Below, in pieces: positions 49,050-58,097 of a stretch of DNA of 64,000 bases. Positions within the stretch are counted from its first letter, which is position 1, and every line of letters starts with the position of its first letter. The DNA is taken from contig NZ_CP063191.1 of assembly GCF_028609845.1 (NCBI RefSeq), positions 1-64,000 of the forward strand. The letters are read 5' to 3'. The position numbers were made by a program, and so were the translations under genes. The notes under the pieces were generated by a model, which saw only the letters and a list, made by a program, of their open reading frames with translations, was not told the origin of the DNA and ran no database searches. Origin of the DNA: Corynebacterium heidelbergense (GTDB lineage: Bacteria > Actinomycetota > Actinomycetes > Mycobacteriales > Mycobacteriaceae).

Positions 49050-49382
49050 CTACTCCGCTTCGGCCGGCTTAAACGTCACTGCGGTGCCGCTGGCGGAGAC
49101 CATCACCATGTTTCCCTGGCCCAGGGTGAGGTAGTCGATGTCCACCCCCACAATCCCCTGAGCACCGAGCTGCATGGCCCGCTCCACCATTTCTCCCAGC
49201 GCGGTTTCTCGAGCCTGCAGGATTTCGCTTTCGTAGGAGCCGGAGCGTCCGCCGACGATGTTGCGGAAGCCCGCTCCGATATCCTTCAGGGCATTGATAC
49301 CCGCGACGGTTTCGCCCGCTACCACGCGGATGTACTGGTCGATTTGCAGTCCCTGGACTTCGGGGGTGGTTGTCACAATCAT
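49050..49382 (-). CDS. YbjQ family protein (UPF0145)
   Basis: The 110-residue cytoplasmic protein is of the YbjQ/heavy-metal-binding-domain family, which forms pentameric rings. Hallmarks are [11 protein letters not shown] (4-14), [18 protein letters not shown] (about 44-61) and [12 protein letters not shown] (about 73-84). The function of the family is unproven. An AGAAAGGATG-type RBS precedes the ATG at 49382. This marks the return to core-like composition after the island. Confidence 0.88.
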   Translation of the reverse strand: MIVTTTPEVQGLQIDQYIRVVAGETVAGINALKDIGAGFRNIVGGRSGSYESEILQARETALGEMVERAMQLGAQGIVGVDIDYLTLGQGNMVMVSASGTAVTFKPAEAE

Positions 49383-49520
49383 GGGGGTTCATCCTTTCTG
49401 CGCCGTGTCTGTCCGGTAGCAGGTGGCGCCCCACGTCCCGCCGCCCTCTGGCGAGGATGAACCGCCACGTGCGGATTTAGACTTTATCCGGGGCCAACCT
49501 CCTCCGCTGACCAAACGGCT

Positions 49521-51191
49521 TTACGTCCAGTTGCGGACCTTCGCAAAAACCTCCGGCCACCGCCGTTCTAGGCGCTTCCCGGCAAGCTGCCTGCCCAAGA
49601 AAAACCCGCCGATACCCAACCCCAGGTTGAGCACCGCCCCGGCCCAGAACAGCCCGCCACCGGCGTTCATCATGACGATCCCTGGGATCATCGGCACCCA
49701 CACGCCGACAAGTACCAGCAGCATCGTCACGAATGCGCCGCTGGAGTAACCGCTGCGGTCCTTCATGGGGTTTGTGCCCGGCCGAGCCGTGGGGAATGGA
49801 TTCGCCACGCTGAGATAGGCCCCCAAACCTAGCCCCCCAAGCAGGCCCGCCACGCACGTCACGGCCAGCAGCATCCAGGTGCCGTCAAAGCCCGCCATCG
49901 CTCCGAGCACGGCAAGGTATGCCATGAGGAAGGGGGCGCTGACCGTCGCGGATACTGCCATTCTTGCGGTCACCATCGTTCGCCCGCGCACTCCAGCGGC
50001 GATGTGTACCCAGTTCCCCGGCCCGTCGTAGCCGTAGTCGTTGCACATGTTCAGCGCCCCGGTGGTTGCCAGCAGGAATGCCCCGAACATTTGGTTGCCG
50101 ACAATCCCGCCGCCGGCACTCTCGCCGCCGCCCTGGAAGACCCCCGTGAGCAGGAAAAACACGGCCAGCAGTGGCATGGTGAAGATCGTGTAGAGGAACC
50201 GCGTGTCCCGCCGCCAGTAGCGAAGCGCCCGGGAGTACAGCGCCCCGCCGACGGTATTCTGCGTCCACGGCACCAGCAGCTTTCCAGTGCCCCGGGTAGT
50301 TCGGTTGCTCTCGCTTGTCTCGGCCACTTTTTTCATTGCGGACGCCAAGCCCGAGCGCCACGTCACCCACCCCACCCAGATAGTTCCGGCGGCAATAACT
50401 AGCTGGGCGGCGCCATACAGCCACTGCCCGTAGGCGAGGGACACTCCCATACCCCCGGCTGCGCCCAGTGGGGTCCAGCCGAGGACGGTGCCGAGCCGCG
50501 CGAGGGAATTGGCGTCCACACCCATATTGATCAGGACGTTGAATCCCAGAATGAGGACGATGAACGCAAAAGATCCGACGAGGGCCAAGCGTTCTTTGAG
50601 CGTCCGGGTGCCAACGGAGGATCCGAGGCTGGCTATCGCCTCACCGCCGACAATCGTGACAAGAAGTGCCAGGACCACGGCCACGGCCCACCCGGCGATC
50701 GCAACGGCCAAGGGGGCGGGGAGGGCGCCTCGGTCGGCGGCGGAAATGAGTGCTGCCGTGCCGAAAGCGAAGGTGATCAGCGAGTTCACCACCGCCAGGA
50801 TGCCGCGGGTCTGCAACACAGCGGCCCACATCAACCCGGGAGTGATGCTGCGTATGGATAGCGGCAGCGTGACGATTCGGCCGGGCTCCAACTGGTTTTC
50901 CCCGCTGGGGTACATGACTGTGATGAGCCAGTACATCAGCGTGCCGGCGGTGAGGGTCAACCCCATGGCCCGGAAATCGGCCCGGCTTGCAGCGTCGATG
51001 ATGAAGCCGCCCAGGCCCAGGCATCCGAGCAGGCCGTAGATCACCACGAAGATGGCGAAGAAGACTTGGCTGGGATTCTTGCGGAAACTACGCCGCCACA
51101 GGACCCGATGCAGGCGCAGCAGTGTGCCGGTGGTGGCCCCGGTGGCAGGGGCTTGCCGAGCGGGGGCGGGTTGCTGGATGGGGGCGCTCAT
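49521..51191 (-). CDS. ABC transporter permease
   Basis: The 556-residue integral membrane protein has about 12 hydrophobic segments in two halves, typical of fused ABC-2-type exporter permeases of actinobacteria. The middle cytoplasmic loop (about 285-325) includes VPWTQNTVGGALYSRALRYWRRD. Its ATG overlaps the stop of the preceding ATPase gene by 4 bases (ATGA), so the two are coupled. Export direction is inferred from the lack of a binding-protein gene; the substrate is unknown. Confidence 0.82.
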   Translation of the reverse strand: MSAPIQQPAPARQAPATGATTGTLLRLHRVLWRRSFRKNPSQVFFAIFVVIYGLLGCLGLGGFIIDAASRADFRAMGLTLTAGTLMYWLITVMYPSGENQLEPGRIVTLPLSIRSITPGLMWAAVLQTRGILAVVNSLITFAFGTAALISAADRGALPAPLAVAIAGWAVAVVLALLVTIVGGEAIASLGSSVGTRTLKERLALVGSFAFIVLILGFNVLINMGVDANSLARLGTVLGWTPLGAAGGMGVSLAYGQWLYGAAQLVIAAGTIWVGWVTWRSGLASAMKKVAETSESNRTTRGTGKLLVPWTQNTVGGALYSRALRYWRRDTRFLYTIFTMPLLAVFFLLTGVFQGGGESAGGGIVGNQMFGAFLLATTGALNMCNDYGYDGPGNWVHIAAGVRGRTMVTARMAVSATVSAPFLMAYLAVLGAMAGFDGTWMLLAVTCVAGLLGGLGLGAYLSVANPFPTARPGTNPMKDRSGYSSGAFVTMLLVLVGVWVPMIPGIVMMNAGGGLFWAGAVLNLGLGIGGFFLGRQLAGKRLERRWPEVFAKVRNWT

Positions 51192-52054
51192 CGGCGGGCC
51201 TCCCCGAGCCAGCCGAGGGAGTCGGCATCCAGGGATCGGCCACCCACGAGCTGCACGAACAGGTCCGAGAGGGATTGCTGTCCCCGCACCTCGTCGATCT
51301 GGCCGCTGGCCAGCACCTGCCCCCGGGCAATGACGGCCACGTGATCGCAGATCCCCTGCACAAGCTCCATCACGTGGGAGCTCATCACCACCGTGCCCCC
51401 GGCAGCCACGTAGTTGTGCAGGATCTGGCGGATGACCTGTCCGGAAACGGGGTCCACCGCCTCGAAGGGTTCGTCCAGGATGAGGATTTCCGGACGGTGC
51501 AGCAGCGCGCCAGCCAGCAGAATCTTCTTGGTCATGCCGGCGGAGTAATCGACGATGTATTTGTCCTGCGCCTCCGCCAGGTCCAGCGCGCCGAGCAGGT
51601 CCTTGCTGCGCTTGTCCACCACGCTGGCGTCCATCCCCCGCAGCAGCCCCAGGTACTCGAGGTACTCCCGTCCGGAGAGCCTGTCGAACACGGGTAGGCC
51701 GTCGGCCAGCAGGCCATAGGCCGCCTTGGCGGCGAGGACCTCGGCGCCATCGGGTTCTGGGTGCTGGCCCGTGCCGGCGGCCCAGATGTCGTGGCCGCAG
51801 ACAACGGCGGTGCCCGCGTCCGGTCGCAGCAGGCCGGTGGCCATCATGATTGTGGTGGTTTTGCCCGCCCCGTTGGGGCCCACCAGACCGTAGAAACTAC
51901 CCCGCGGGATGTCCAGGGAGAGGTTGTGCACCGCCGGTGAGCCCTCGAAGGCCTTGGCGAGGCCCCGCAGGGCGAGGGCGGGCTGGCGTGGGTCCTGAGC
52001 GATGGGTGCGATGTGCGCTGGGGTCCTGGCGTCCATAAGAACTGAGATTTGCAC
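51188..52054 (-). CDS. ABC transporter ATP-binding protein
   Basis: The 288-residue ATPase subunit is for the permease encoded next. Walker A is GPNGAGKTTT (about 59-68), the Q-loop region is near residue 106, and the signature motif is a variant, YSAGMTKK (about 171-178) in place of LSGGQ. Walker B is ILILDEPFEAVDP (about 191-203), with H-loop His in SSHVMEL. The GTG at 52054 has AGGGGG upstream; an ATG at 52036 is the alternative start. It belongs to the CcmA-like exporter group (COG1131). Confidence 0.87.
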   Translation of the reverse strand: MQISVLMDARTPAHIAPIAQDPRQPALALRGLAKAFEGSPAVHNLSLDIPRGSFYGLVGPNGAGKTTTIMMATGLLRPDAGTAVVCGHDIWAAGTGQHPEPDGAEVLAAKAAYGLLADGLPVFDRLSGREYLEYLGLLRGMDASVVDKRSKDLLGALDLAEAQDKYIVDYSAGMTKKILLAGALLHRPEILILDEPFEAVDPVSGQVIRQILHNYVAAGGTVVMSSHVMELVQGICDHVAVIARGQVLASGQIDEVRGQQSLSDLFVQLVGGRSLDADSLGWLGEARR

Positions 52055-52110
52055 AGGCCCCCTGGGCGCGCAACAGCAGACCTGATTTCGATCGAGGGTG
52101 GGCTAGGCTT

Positions 52111-52833
52111 CTACGCCCTGCTGACCAGGCCGATGGTGTTGATGGTTCTCTCTGGCCCGGAGATCGTGAAGCTGTTGGACCCGGATGAGCAGCGCAATAC
52201 TTGATCGGCAGGTTTGGCACAGGTGACTGCGCCGATAGTGACCTGCTGGCCGGTTTCCAATGCTGGCTGGGAGGGAGAGAGCACCTCGAAGACGGTATAC
52301 CGCAGGCCCTGCGAATTCAGGGTGATGCCATTGGGACGGCTCTCATGAAAGGCTTCCCCGCTCACCCCAGGTACTGAGGGGTCAGCCTTGCCGCTGCAGG
52401 TAGTTCCGCTGTCGTTAGCTCCGCAAACCACCACCTTGTTGCCGCCCCAAGCGGCCTTGAACTCGTATAGGGAGCTGCCCCGCCGAAACGATTCCGGGGA
52501 GACCGCCTGCAGCGTCGCCGTTGCCGCCGAGCCCGCGTCCGATTGCGGCGAGCCACCCTGGTTCCCGCCGGGGGAGGGGTTGGTTGATTCCATTGCGGAC
52601 GCCGATGCCCCCGCGCCGGCTGAGGCAGACGAGGACGAGACCGCGCTGCTTTGGTTGGAGAACGCGGCGGTGCTCGCTTCGCCTGGGGTGTCGTCACCGT
52701 TGCACGCGATCAGACCGAAGCTGAGGGTTCCCAGGCTCAATGCGGTGCCGAAGATGACGATCGCGGGTTGGCAGCGCGGCCGCGGCAGTGTGGAAGCGGC
52801 GGAAGTGGGCACGGAGGCATTGTGTTCGGTCAT
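52111..52833 (-). CDS. Putative lipoprotein of unknown function
   Basis: The 240-residue exported protein has a charged N-terminus, a hydrophobic stretch (about 24-43) and a lipobox LIAC (41-44), so Cys44 is probably lipid-modified. A Ser/Ala/Gly-rich low-complexity spacer (about 52-100) is followed by a compact domain (about 108-240). That domain has several Cys (CGANDSGTTCSG, VTCAKPADQVLRCSSG), suggesting disulfides. The family is not recognised. It is divergent from the aldehyde dehydrogenase gene. Confidence 0.65.
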   Translation of the reverse strand: MTEHNASVPTSAASTLPRPRCQPAIVIFGTALSLGTLSFGLIACNGDDTPGEASTAAFSNQSSAVSSSSASAGAGASASAMESTNPSPGGNQGGSPQSDAGSAATATLQAVSPESFRRGSSLYEFKAAWGGNKVVVCGANDSGTTCSGKADPSVPGVSGEAFHESRPNGITLNSQGLRYTVFEVLSPSQPALETGQQVTIGAVTCAKPADQVLRCSSGSNSFTISGPERTINTIGLVSRA

Positions 52834-52927
52834 ACCGCGAACCTAGGCAGGCTTCGGCCCCCGGAGCTTTAGTTCTAGGGAACTGTCCCCAACGCAAAAC
52901 CTTCTCACGGCCTGAAATTGTGACGTG

Positions 52928-52941
52928 TATAACGGTGGCCA
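52928..52941 (+). promoter_or_regulatory. Candidate leaderless promoter of the aldehyde dehydrogenase gene
   Basis: TG-TATAAC (hexamer 52928-52933) ends 7 bases before the ATG at 52941. No Shine-Dalgarno sequence is present. Confidence 0.45.
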
Positions 52942-54344
52942 TGGCTACCTTTGCACTCGAAAACCCAAACACCGGGCAAACGGAAAAGACGTTTGACCGC
53001 ATCGACGATTCCGATCGCGATGCCATCCTGGACCGCGCCACCGAGGCCTACCAGCCCTGGCGCACCACGGACATCGCCACCCGCGCCGAGGTCCTGCGGA
53101 AGGTTGCGGATCTCTACGACGAGCGCGCCGACGAGCTGGCCGACCACATCGGCCGCGAGATGGGCAAGCTGCTGCGCTGGGGCAAGGCGGAGCTGCAGAT
53201 CGTCTCCGGCATCTACCGCTACTACGCCGAGCACGCCTACGAACTGCTGGCCCCGGAGGAGCTGCCCGCCCAGGGTGCCATCCGCAGCTACGTTGAGAAG
53301 GAACCGATCGGCGTTCTCCTTGGCGTGATGCCGTGGAACTTCCCCTACTACCAGGTGGCTCGCTGGGCCGCCCCCAACCTGCTGCTGGGCAACACCCTCG
53401 TGCTTAAGCACGCCTCCATTTGCCCGCTGTCCTCCCAGGCCTGCCAGGATCTGCTGGAGGAGGCGGGTCTGCCCAAGGGTGTCTTCCAGAACATCTACGC
53501 ATCCGGTTCCCAGATGGATGCTTTCATTGCCGACAAGCGGGTGGCCGGGGTTTCCCTCACCGGTTCGGAGGGTGCCGGGTCCGCCGTCGCATCGACCGCC
53601 GGTGAGCACTACAAGAAGTCCCTACTCGAGCTCGGCGGTAATGATCCTTTCCTGATTCTTGACGACGCCAACCTAGACAGCGTTTTGGAACAATTCGTCA
53701 AGATCCGGATGTACAACACCGGCCAGGCCTGCAACGCCCCTAAGCGGCTGATCGTTCAGCGCAGCTTCTACGACCGCACCGTCGAGCTATTGGAGCAGAA
53801 GATCTCCGCCCTGACTGTGGGCACCTACGATGACGAGAGCGCGGACGTGGGTCCGCTGAGCTCCATCGGCGCGCGGGACGACATCGTCGAGCGCCTGGAA
53901 AAGGCCACCGCAGCCGGGGAAGCCACCGTCCGTGTGGGCGGCAAGGCCCTGGACCGGGACGGCGCCTACATGGAACCGACGCTGCTCACCGACGTAGACC
54001 CGAGCGCAGATGTGGGCTGCAATGAGATTTTCGGCCCCGTCGCCATCGTCTACCCGGCCGACAGCGTGGAAGAGGCTGTGAGCATCGCCAACAACTCGGA
54101 CTACGGCCTGTCCAGCTCCGTGTGGAGCACCGACCTGGACAAGGCCCACGAGGTGGCCCGTCAGCTCGAGGACGGCATGACCTTCGTCAACGAGCACTCC
54201 GTCACCGCGCCGGGCCTGCCCTTCGGCGGGGTGGGACGCTCCGGCTACGGCCGCGAACTCGGCCGCTGGGGTGTTGGCGAGTTCGTCAACGAGCACCTCT
54301 ACCGGGTGCGTCCCCAGGACGGCGGCGGGAACTCCCCGGCCTAA
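52941..54344 (+). CDS. NAD(P)-dependent succinate-semialdehyde-type aldehyde dehydrogenase
   Basis: The 467-residue aldehyde dehydrogenase is of the class that oxidises succinate semialdehyde (GabD/SsdA-like). The catalytic Cys is in NTGQACNAPKR (about 254-264), the general-base Glu is in LELGGNDPF (about 231-239), and the oxyanion Asn is in MPWNFPYYQ (about 131-139). The start is taken at ATG 52941, where the family text MATFALENPNTG begins; the frame is open further upstream without homology. The stop codon shares bases with the stop of the convergent gene 54341-54967. The physiological substrate is inferred only from overall similarity. Confidence 0.85.
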   Translation: MATFALENPNTGQTEKTFDRIDDSDRDAILDRATEAYQPWRTTDIATRAEVLRKVADLYDERADELADHIGREMGKLLRWGKAELQIVSGIYRYYAEHAYELLAPEELPAQGAIRSYVEKEPIGVLLGVMPWNFPYYQVARWAAPNLLLGNTLVLKHASICPLSSQACQDLLEEAGLPKGVFQNIYASGSQMDAFIADKRVAGVSLTGSEGAGSAVASTAGEHYKKSLLELGGNDPFLILDDANLDSVLEQFVKIRMYNTGQACNAPKRLIVQRSFYDRTVELLEQKISALTVGTYDDESADVGPLSSIGARDDIVERLEKATAAGEATVRVGGKALDRDGAYMEPTLLTDVDPSADVGCNEIFGPVAIVYPADSVEEAVSIANNSDYGLSSSVWSTDLDKAHEVARQLEDGMTFVNEHSVTAPGLPFGGVGRSGYGRELGRWGVGEFVNEHLYRVRPQDGGGNSPA

Positions 54345-54967
54345 CCCGTCTGCGCGGGCTGGTCACCGGAGCTGGGGTTAGCACTGGGTCCACCGTTCGG
54401 TCCGTCCGGTCCCCGATCGCCCTCCTGGGCTTCGTGCTGCTGGTGCATCTCATCCATGGCCTGGGTGACCTTGGAAACATCGATGCCCAGGGCATCGGCA
54501 AGCTCCTGGTCCATCTGCTTCTTCTTCGCCTCCATCTCCTCCTTGGAGGGCTTCTGATGCGGCTGGCCGGGCTGGCCCTGCTCCGCGCCGGGCTTGGGCT
54601 TGTCGTCCTGGTGTTTCTGCCGGACGGTCTCCAAAGCGTTGTGTAGCTTGTCCTGGCTCACCCCCAACTTCTGGGCCAGGGCGGCCTCGTCGAGCTTCGG
54701 GCCGTGATGCCCATGGCCGCCGCGGTGGCCCCCGTGGGGCTTGCCCGGTTTGTCCGGCTTGCCACCCTGATCCGCCCCGGGCTGGGGTTGGTCCTTCTGG
54801 GCGTCGGGAGCACCCGGCTGAGCTTCCCGCTGGATTGCCGTCTGGCTCCCGGTCTGTTCCGCCGACGGGTTCCCGGAAGCGTGGGCCAAGCCAGCTCCGG
54901 CGGACAGAGCCACTGCCGTTATGCCCCCGGCCAGAGCCAACTTTTGGGGCCATTTCACGTTGCGCAT
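54341..54967 (-). CDS. Secreted His/Gln/Pro-rich protein
   Basis: The 208-residue exported protein has a signal peptide (about 1-30, MRNVKWPQKLALAGGITAVA, cleavage near AHA-SGN). A Pro/Gln/Gly-rich stretch follows, then a cluster HGGHRGGHGHHG (about 77-88) that could bind metal. Two similar short helical units follow, ALAQKLGVSQDKLHNALE and ELADALGIDVSKVTQAMD, like repeated clp/YqfQ-type mini-domains. AAGGAG lies before the ATG at 54967. I know similar repeats in actinobacterial secreted proteins, but the function is unknown. Confidence 0.65.
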   Translation of the reverse strand: MRNVKWPQKLALAGGITAVALSAGAGLAHASGNPSAEQTGSQTAIQREAQPGAPDAQKDQPQPGADQGGKPDKPGKPHGGHRGGHGHHGPKLDEAALAQKLGVSQDKLHNALETVRQKHQDDKPKPGAEQGQPGQPHQKPSKEEMEAKKKQMDQELADALGIDVSKVTQAMDEMHQQHEAQEGDRGPDGPNGGPSANPSSGDQPAQTG

Positions 54968-55368
54968 GTTCCTAGTCTCCTTAGGTCTCGATTGCGCGGA
55001 CAATGTGAACCCGACGACGCTCGAGAAACCCAGAGGGAAGGGGGTGGAGGGCAGCGCGATGAGCCTGTCTCTTTTACCGCCCGGCCCTCCGGCTATTCGG
55101 TGGAGCGATGTGACCGTCGGGGCCACTGAAGAGACAAGGTAACGATGCACTGTTGCTGCAGCATGAACCTATCCGGGCAGGTCAGTAGGGATTTATTCGA
55201 GGGCTTCTGCCCCCTACACGGGGAGGGTGTGGGGGCGCCCTGTTTAAGACGTCCCCAGCACATTTGATTCCTCTCGCCGGCCTGGTAAAGGGCGGTAGGC
55301 CGACCCCAAGGGGGCCAACCAAGCGCTGTCAGGGGCTCCCGAAACTCCCTAGACACCCAGGTCAGTAC
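54968..55368. other. Gap between the His-rich protein and lipase genes
   Basis: These 401 bases carry no convincing gene. They contain a hairpin, CCCCCTACAC (55210-55219) with GTGTGGGGG (55228-55236, one bulged T), which may end transcription of the lipase gene or structure the leader of 54967. No clear -10 was found. Confidence 0.4.
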
Positions 55369-56808
55369 CTAGAACTGGCCACAATTGGACGGGGCCGGAA
55401 CATTATTGAACCGGTCGATCAGGTAACCATACGAGGTCGGAAGCTGCTCGATAAGGGGGAGGGCGTGGTTAACCGCCGATTTCGGCAGGATCGGTGGTAT
55501 CTCGCTGGCGACAAACTGCACCGCGGAGCCCGTAGAACAATAGTCGGCGGCCATTTGCCGGGCTTGACCAAATGGAATGGTGTCGTCGGCCCGTCCATTG
55601 ATCACCAGCATCGGGGCGTTGAGCTTTCGCTTACCTAGAATCTGCGCGTCCACAATCGCCCGCAGGTCGGGGAGACGATCGAGGAGCTCGTTGAACGATT
55701 CACCGGTCTTCGTCAGTGTTCGAGTGTCGGTGAAACCGTAGGCACCGACCGTGTCGACGATGCAGCGATCCTCTGTTTCCTCCAGGAAACGCTTACCCTT
55801 TTCGTTGAATTCCTGGTCCACCAAGTAGGCCAACTGAGGTTCCCGCTCGAGTTCTCCGTTGAGTACATAACCGAGTACACCCGCGATGGCGTTGCCGTCC
55901 ACGGCCTTGGCAACCTCGTACAGGTTGGACGGCGGGGCACCGGCGTAAGTGCCCTTGAGGTTGATGTCCGGGGCATATTCCTCGGCGTACTCGGCGGCTG
56001 CAGCAGTAGCGCCCCCGCCTTGGGAGTAACCGTAGAACCCCACAGGGGAATCCGCAGGCAGCTTCAGCGCGGCCAGTCCGGCGCGGGCGGCATCTAGGGT
56101 GGCGTGTGCTTCGTCTCGCGTGTTGACGTAGGTGTGGGCGCCGGGGGTGCCGAGCCCGATGAGGTCCGTGGCCACCACGCGGATGCCCATTGCGCTGGCC
56201 AGATACATAAAGGGCAGTTCGTAGTCCAGGCCCACGGACAGGTTGTTCGGGTTCGCTGCGGCAAACAGAGCGGCTTCCCGGGAGGGGGCGCACACATCCG
56301 CAGCGCCGCGGGTGCCCGGGGCGAAGACGATGGTGGGGGTGGGACCCTTGCCGCGCCATGAGGTCACCGGCTCGATAGTGAAACCGCTGACGGCGACGGG
56401 GTCGCCCTTTTCCGTGGTAGAGCTGTACAAAATCTTCTGGGCCGAGCCCGCCCCGCCGTTGGCGAAGGGGTTGAGCAGCTGCGGTGCGGGCTCCGTGCGA
56501 ATTAGGGAACCGGGCTTGGTGGGAAGGTTGGCGGGGGGAAGGTAGAAGGGGTCGTTGGGGTTGTACACCCCCGGTAGCGTCTCGGGCAGCGCAAAGCCAG
56601 GGTTGAAAGGCACGGTCTGGCCGAGGACCGTAGATCCGGCAAGGCCCGGGTCCGCTGGGCTGACGGCGCCGGGGGGAGTTGCCGGGGTGGCCTCGGGCTG
56701 TGCAGCGGCCGGGGCAGCGAGGAGGGCGGAGACGCCAGCTTGAATGGCAAGGGCGCTGGCCACAGCGGTGATGGCGGCGCCGACTCGGGAGGGCTTTAGA
56801 GTTCGCAT
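55369..56808 (-). CDS. Secreted lipase (LIP family)
   Basis: The 479-residue exported alpha/beta hydrolase is of the secretory-lipase family found in lipophilic corynebacteria and mycobacteria. It has a signal peptide (about 1-38, ending AAPAAA-QPE), a Pro-rich spacer, then the lipase fold. The nucleophile elbow is GYSQGGGAT (about 243-251), and a likely Asp/His pair lies in INGRADDTIPF (about 411-421) and AVNHALPLIE (about 452-461). The ATG at 56808 starts MRTLKPSRVG; the frame extends 16 codons upstream without support. Fatty-acid release from host or environmental lipids is the family role. Confidence 0.82.
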   Translation of the reverse strand: MRTLKPSRVGAAITAVASALAIQAGVSALLAAPAAAQPEATPATPPGAVSPADPGLAGSTVLGQTVPFNPGFALPETLPGVYNPNDPFYLPPANLPTKPGSLIRTEPAPQLLNPFANGGAGSAQKILYSSTTEKGDPVAVSGFTIEPVTSWRGKGPTPTIVFAPGTRGAADVCAPSREAALFAAANPNNLSVGLDYELPFMYLASAMGIRVVATDLIGLGTPGAHTYVNTRDEAHATLDAARAGLAALKLPADSPVGFYGYSQGGGATAAAAEYAEEYAPDINLKGTYAGAPPSNLYEVAKAVDGNAIAGVLGYVLNGELEREPQLAYLVDQEFNEKGKRFLEETEDRCIVDTVGAYGFTDTRTLTKTGESFNELLDRLPDLRAIVDAQILGKRKLNAPMLVINGRADDTIPFGQARQMAADYCSTGSAVQFVASEIPPILPKSAVNHALPLIEQLPTSYGYLIDRFNNVPAPSNCGQF

Positions 56809-56936
56809 GACGGTGAATGTAGTGCTTTTCCCAACAAAGCATGAAGGTTTTGACAAACTAAATGCGCGATTCTTCAGATGCTCTGCGGAACGCCATTGTG
56901 AGTCGGTCAGGACCCCACGTTAAAGAGGTAGGAACT

Positions 56937-56949
56937 ACCGTCGTGGGCC
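56937..56949. promoter_or_regulatory. Candidate operator upstream of the SbnA-like operon
   Basis: The perfect inverted repeat GGTAG-GAA-CTACC lies in the divergent gap between the lipase and SbnA-like genes, 102 bases before the latter's ATG. Outer CACG/CGTG arms extend the symmetry. The binding regulator is unknown; it does not match the DtxR consensus. Confidence 0.35.
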
Positions 56950-57037
56950 GTGTAAAAGGTGCACGTGATCCGCAAACCGAGGGCTTGTAGGGCACCATAC
57001 TTATAGCCGAATAACTAAGGGACTGCCGTTTCGTCCG

Positions 57038-57051
57038 TATCATGGCGGCCA
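57038..57051 (+). promoter_or_regulatory. Candidate leaderless promoter of the SbnA-like gene
   Basis: TATCAT (57038-57043) ends 7 bases before ATG 57051. This favours 57051 over the ATG at 57042, which lies inside the hexamer. Confidence 0.4.
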
Positions 57052-58094
57052 TGACAACAGCTCGGCCCACGCAGGTAGGGTTTCTCGACACTCTTGGTAA
57101 TACCCCCCTAGTACGGCTGGATAAGGTAAACCCCTCCGACGCCGTCACGCTTTGGGGGAAGCTGGAGCAATTCAACCCAGGCGGCAGTGCCAAGGACCGG
57201 ACCGCTGCTGCTCTGGTGGAGGCCGCAGTGGCCAACGGCACCCTGAGCGAGGGCGCCACCCTCGTCGAATCGAGTTCCGGCAACCTGGGAATCGCCCTGG
57301 CCCGCCAGGCCCTAGTCAACGGTTGGGGCTTTCGTTGCGTGGTGGACCCGCGGGTCAACCGTGCAACCGTGGCGATGATGGAGGCACTGGGGGCCACGGT
57401 GGAGTTCGTTACCGAGCCAGACCCGGAGACAGGGGACTGGCTGGTAGCGCGCCGCAAGAAAGTTCGGGATTTGGTGGATTCCATCCCGGGTGCGGTGAAC
57501 CTGGACCAGTACTCCAACCCGGCTGCCCGCCGCGCGCACTCGGAGGGCACGATGCGGGAGATCGTGCGGGACTTGGGCCGAGCCCCGGACTGGCTCTTCG
57601 TGGCGGTGAGCACGACCGGCACCATCGGCGGCTGCGCGGACTATGCGGAGGCCATCGGGGCGGATACCCGCATCGTCGGGGTGGACGCGGAAGGCTCCGT
57701 GCTCTTCGGCGGGAAACGCGGCGATAGGCACCTGCCCGGGTTCGGGGCTGGGGCCGTGCCGGATCTCTCCCTGAGCGTGAAACCCGCCCGGGTGGATCGG
57801 ATTGACGACGTGTCCAGCGTGGTGGGTGCCCGCGTACTCGCGGCGACCGAGGGCATCCTGCCGGGGGCTTCCGGGGGCGCGGTCATTACCGCGGCTCTGC
57901 GGGCGGTCGAGGCAATGGATCCCGGCAGCTCGGCGGTCCTCATCTTCCACGATGCAGGATCCGCTTACTTGGACACCGTCTACAACGACGAGTGGGTGCA
58001 AGACACGTTCGGCGTGGCCCCGCAGGAGTTGCAACGCCGTGTCGACACCGTGGTCGCCGAGTGCGCCGGCCCGTCGCAGGTAGTGAGGAATTAG
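57051..58094 (+). CDS. PLP-dependent cysteine-synthase-like enzyme, SbnA type
   Basis: The 347-residue fold-type II PLP enzyme has the Schiff-base Lys in NPGGSAKDRTA (Lys48 from this start). The substrate loop reads SSGNLGIALA, as in SbnA (N-(2-amino-2-carboxyethyl)-L-glutamate synthase) rather than the TSGNTG of cysteine synthases. The phosphate-binding loop is STTGTIGG (about 187-194). SbnA joins O-phosphoserine and glutamate in the route to 2,3-diaminopropionate. The gene is followed after 3 bases by the fusion gene 58098-61358, so the two form one operon. SbnA-like specificity is inferred from the loop; no SbnB gene is adjacent. Confidence 0.8.
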   Translation: MTTARPTQVGFLDTLGNTPLVRLDKVNPSDAVTLWGKLEQFNPGGSAKDRTAAALVEAAVANGTLSEGATLVESSSGNLGIALARQALVNGWGFRCVVDPRVNRATVAMMEALGATVEFVTEPDPETGDWLVARRKKVRDLVDSIPGAVNLDQYSNPAARRAHSEGTMREIVRDLGRAPDWLFVAVSTTGTIGGCADYAEAIGADTRIVGVDAEGSVLFGGKRGDRHLPGFGAGAVPDLSLSVKPARVDRIDDVSSVVGARVLAATEGILPGASGGAVITAALRAVEAMDPGSSAVLIFHDAGSAYLDTVYNDEWVQDTFGVAPQELQRRVDTVVAECAGPSQVVRN

Positions 58095-58097
58095 GAC

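Noticed and set aside
42960..49050. Attachment-site duplication of the tRNA-Leu 3' end
   Set aside because: I looked for a second copy of the T-arm/acceptor sequence through the island and up to the YbjQ gene and saw none. No integrase gene was seen either.
56990..57020. Possible DtxR iron box (TTATAGCCGAATAACTAA) before the SbnA-like gene
   Set aside because: It agrees with the 19-base DtxR consensus at too few of the conserved positions and lacks dyad symmetry.
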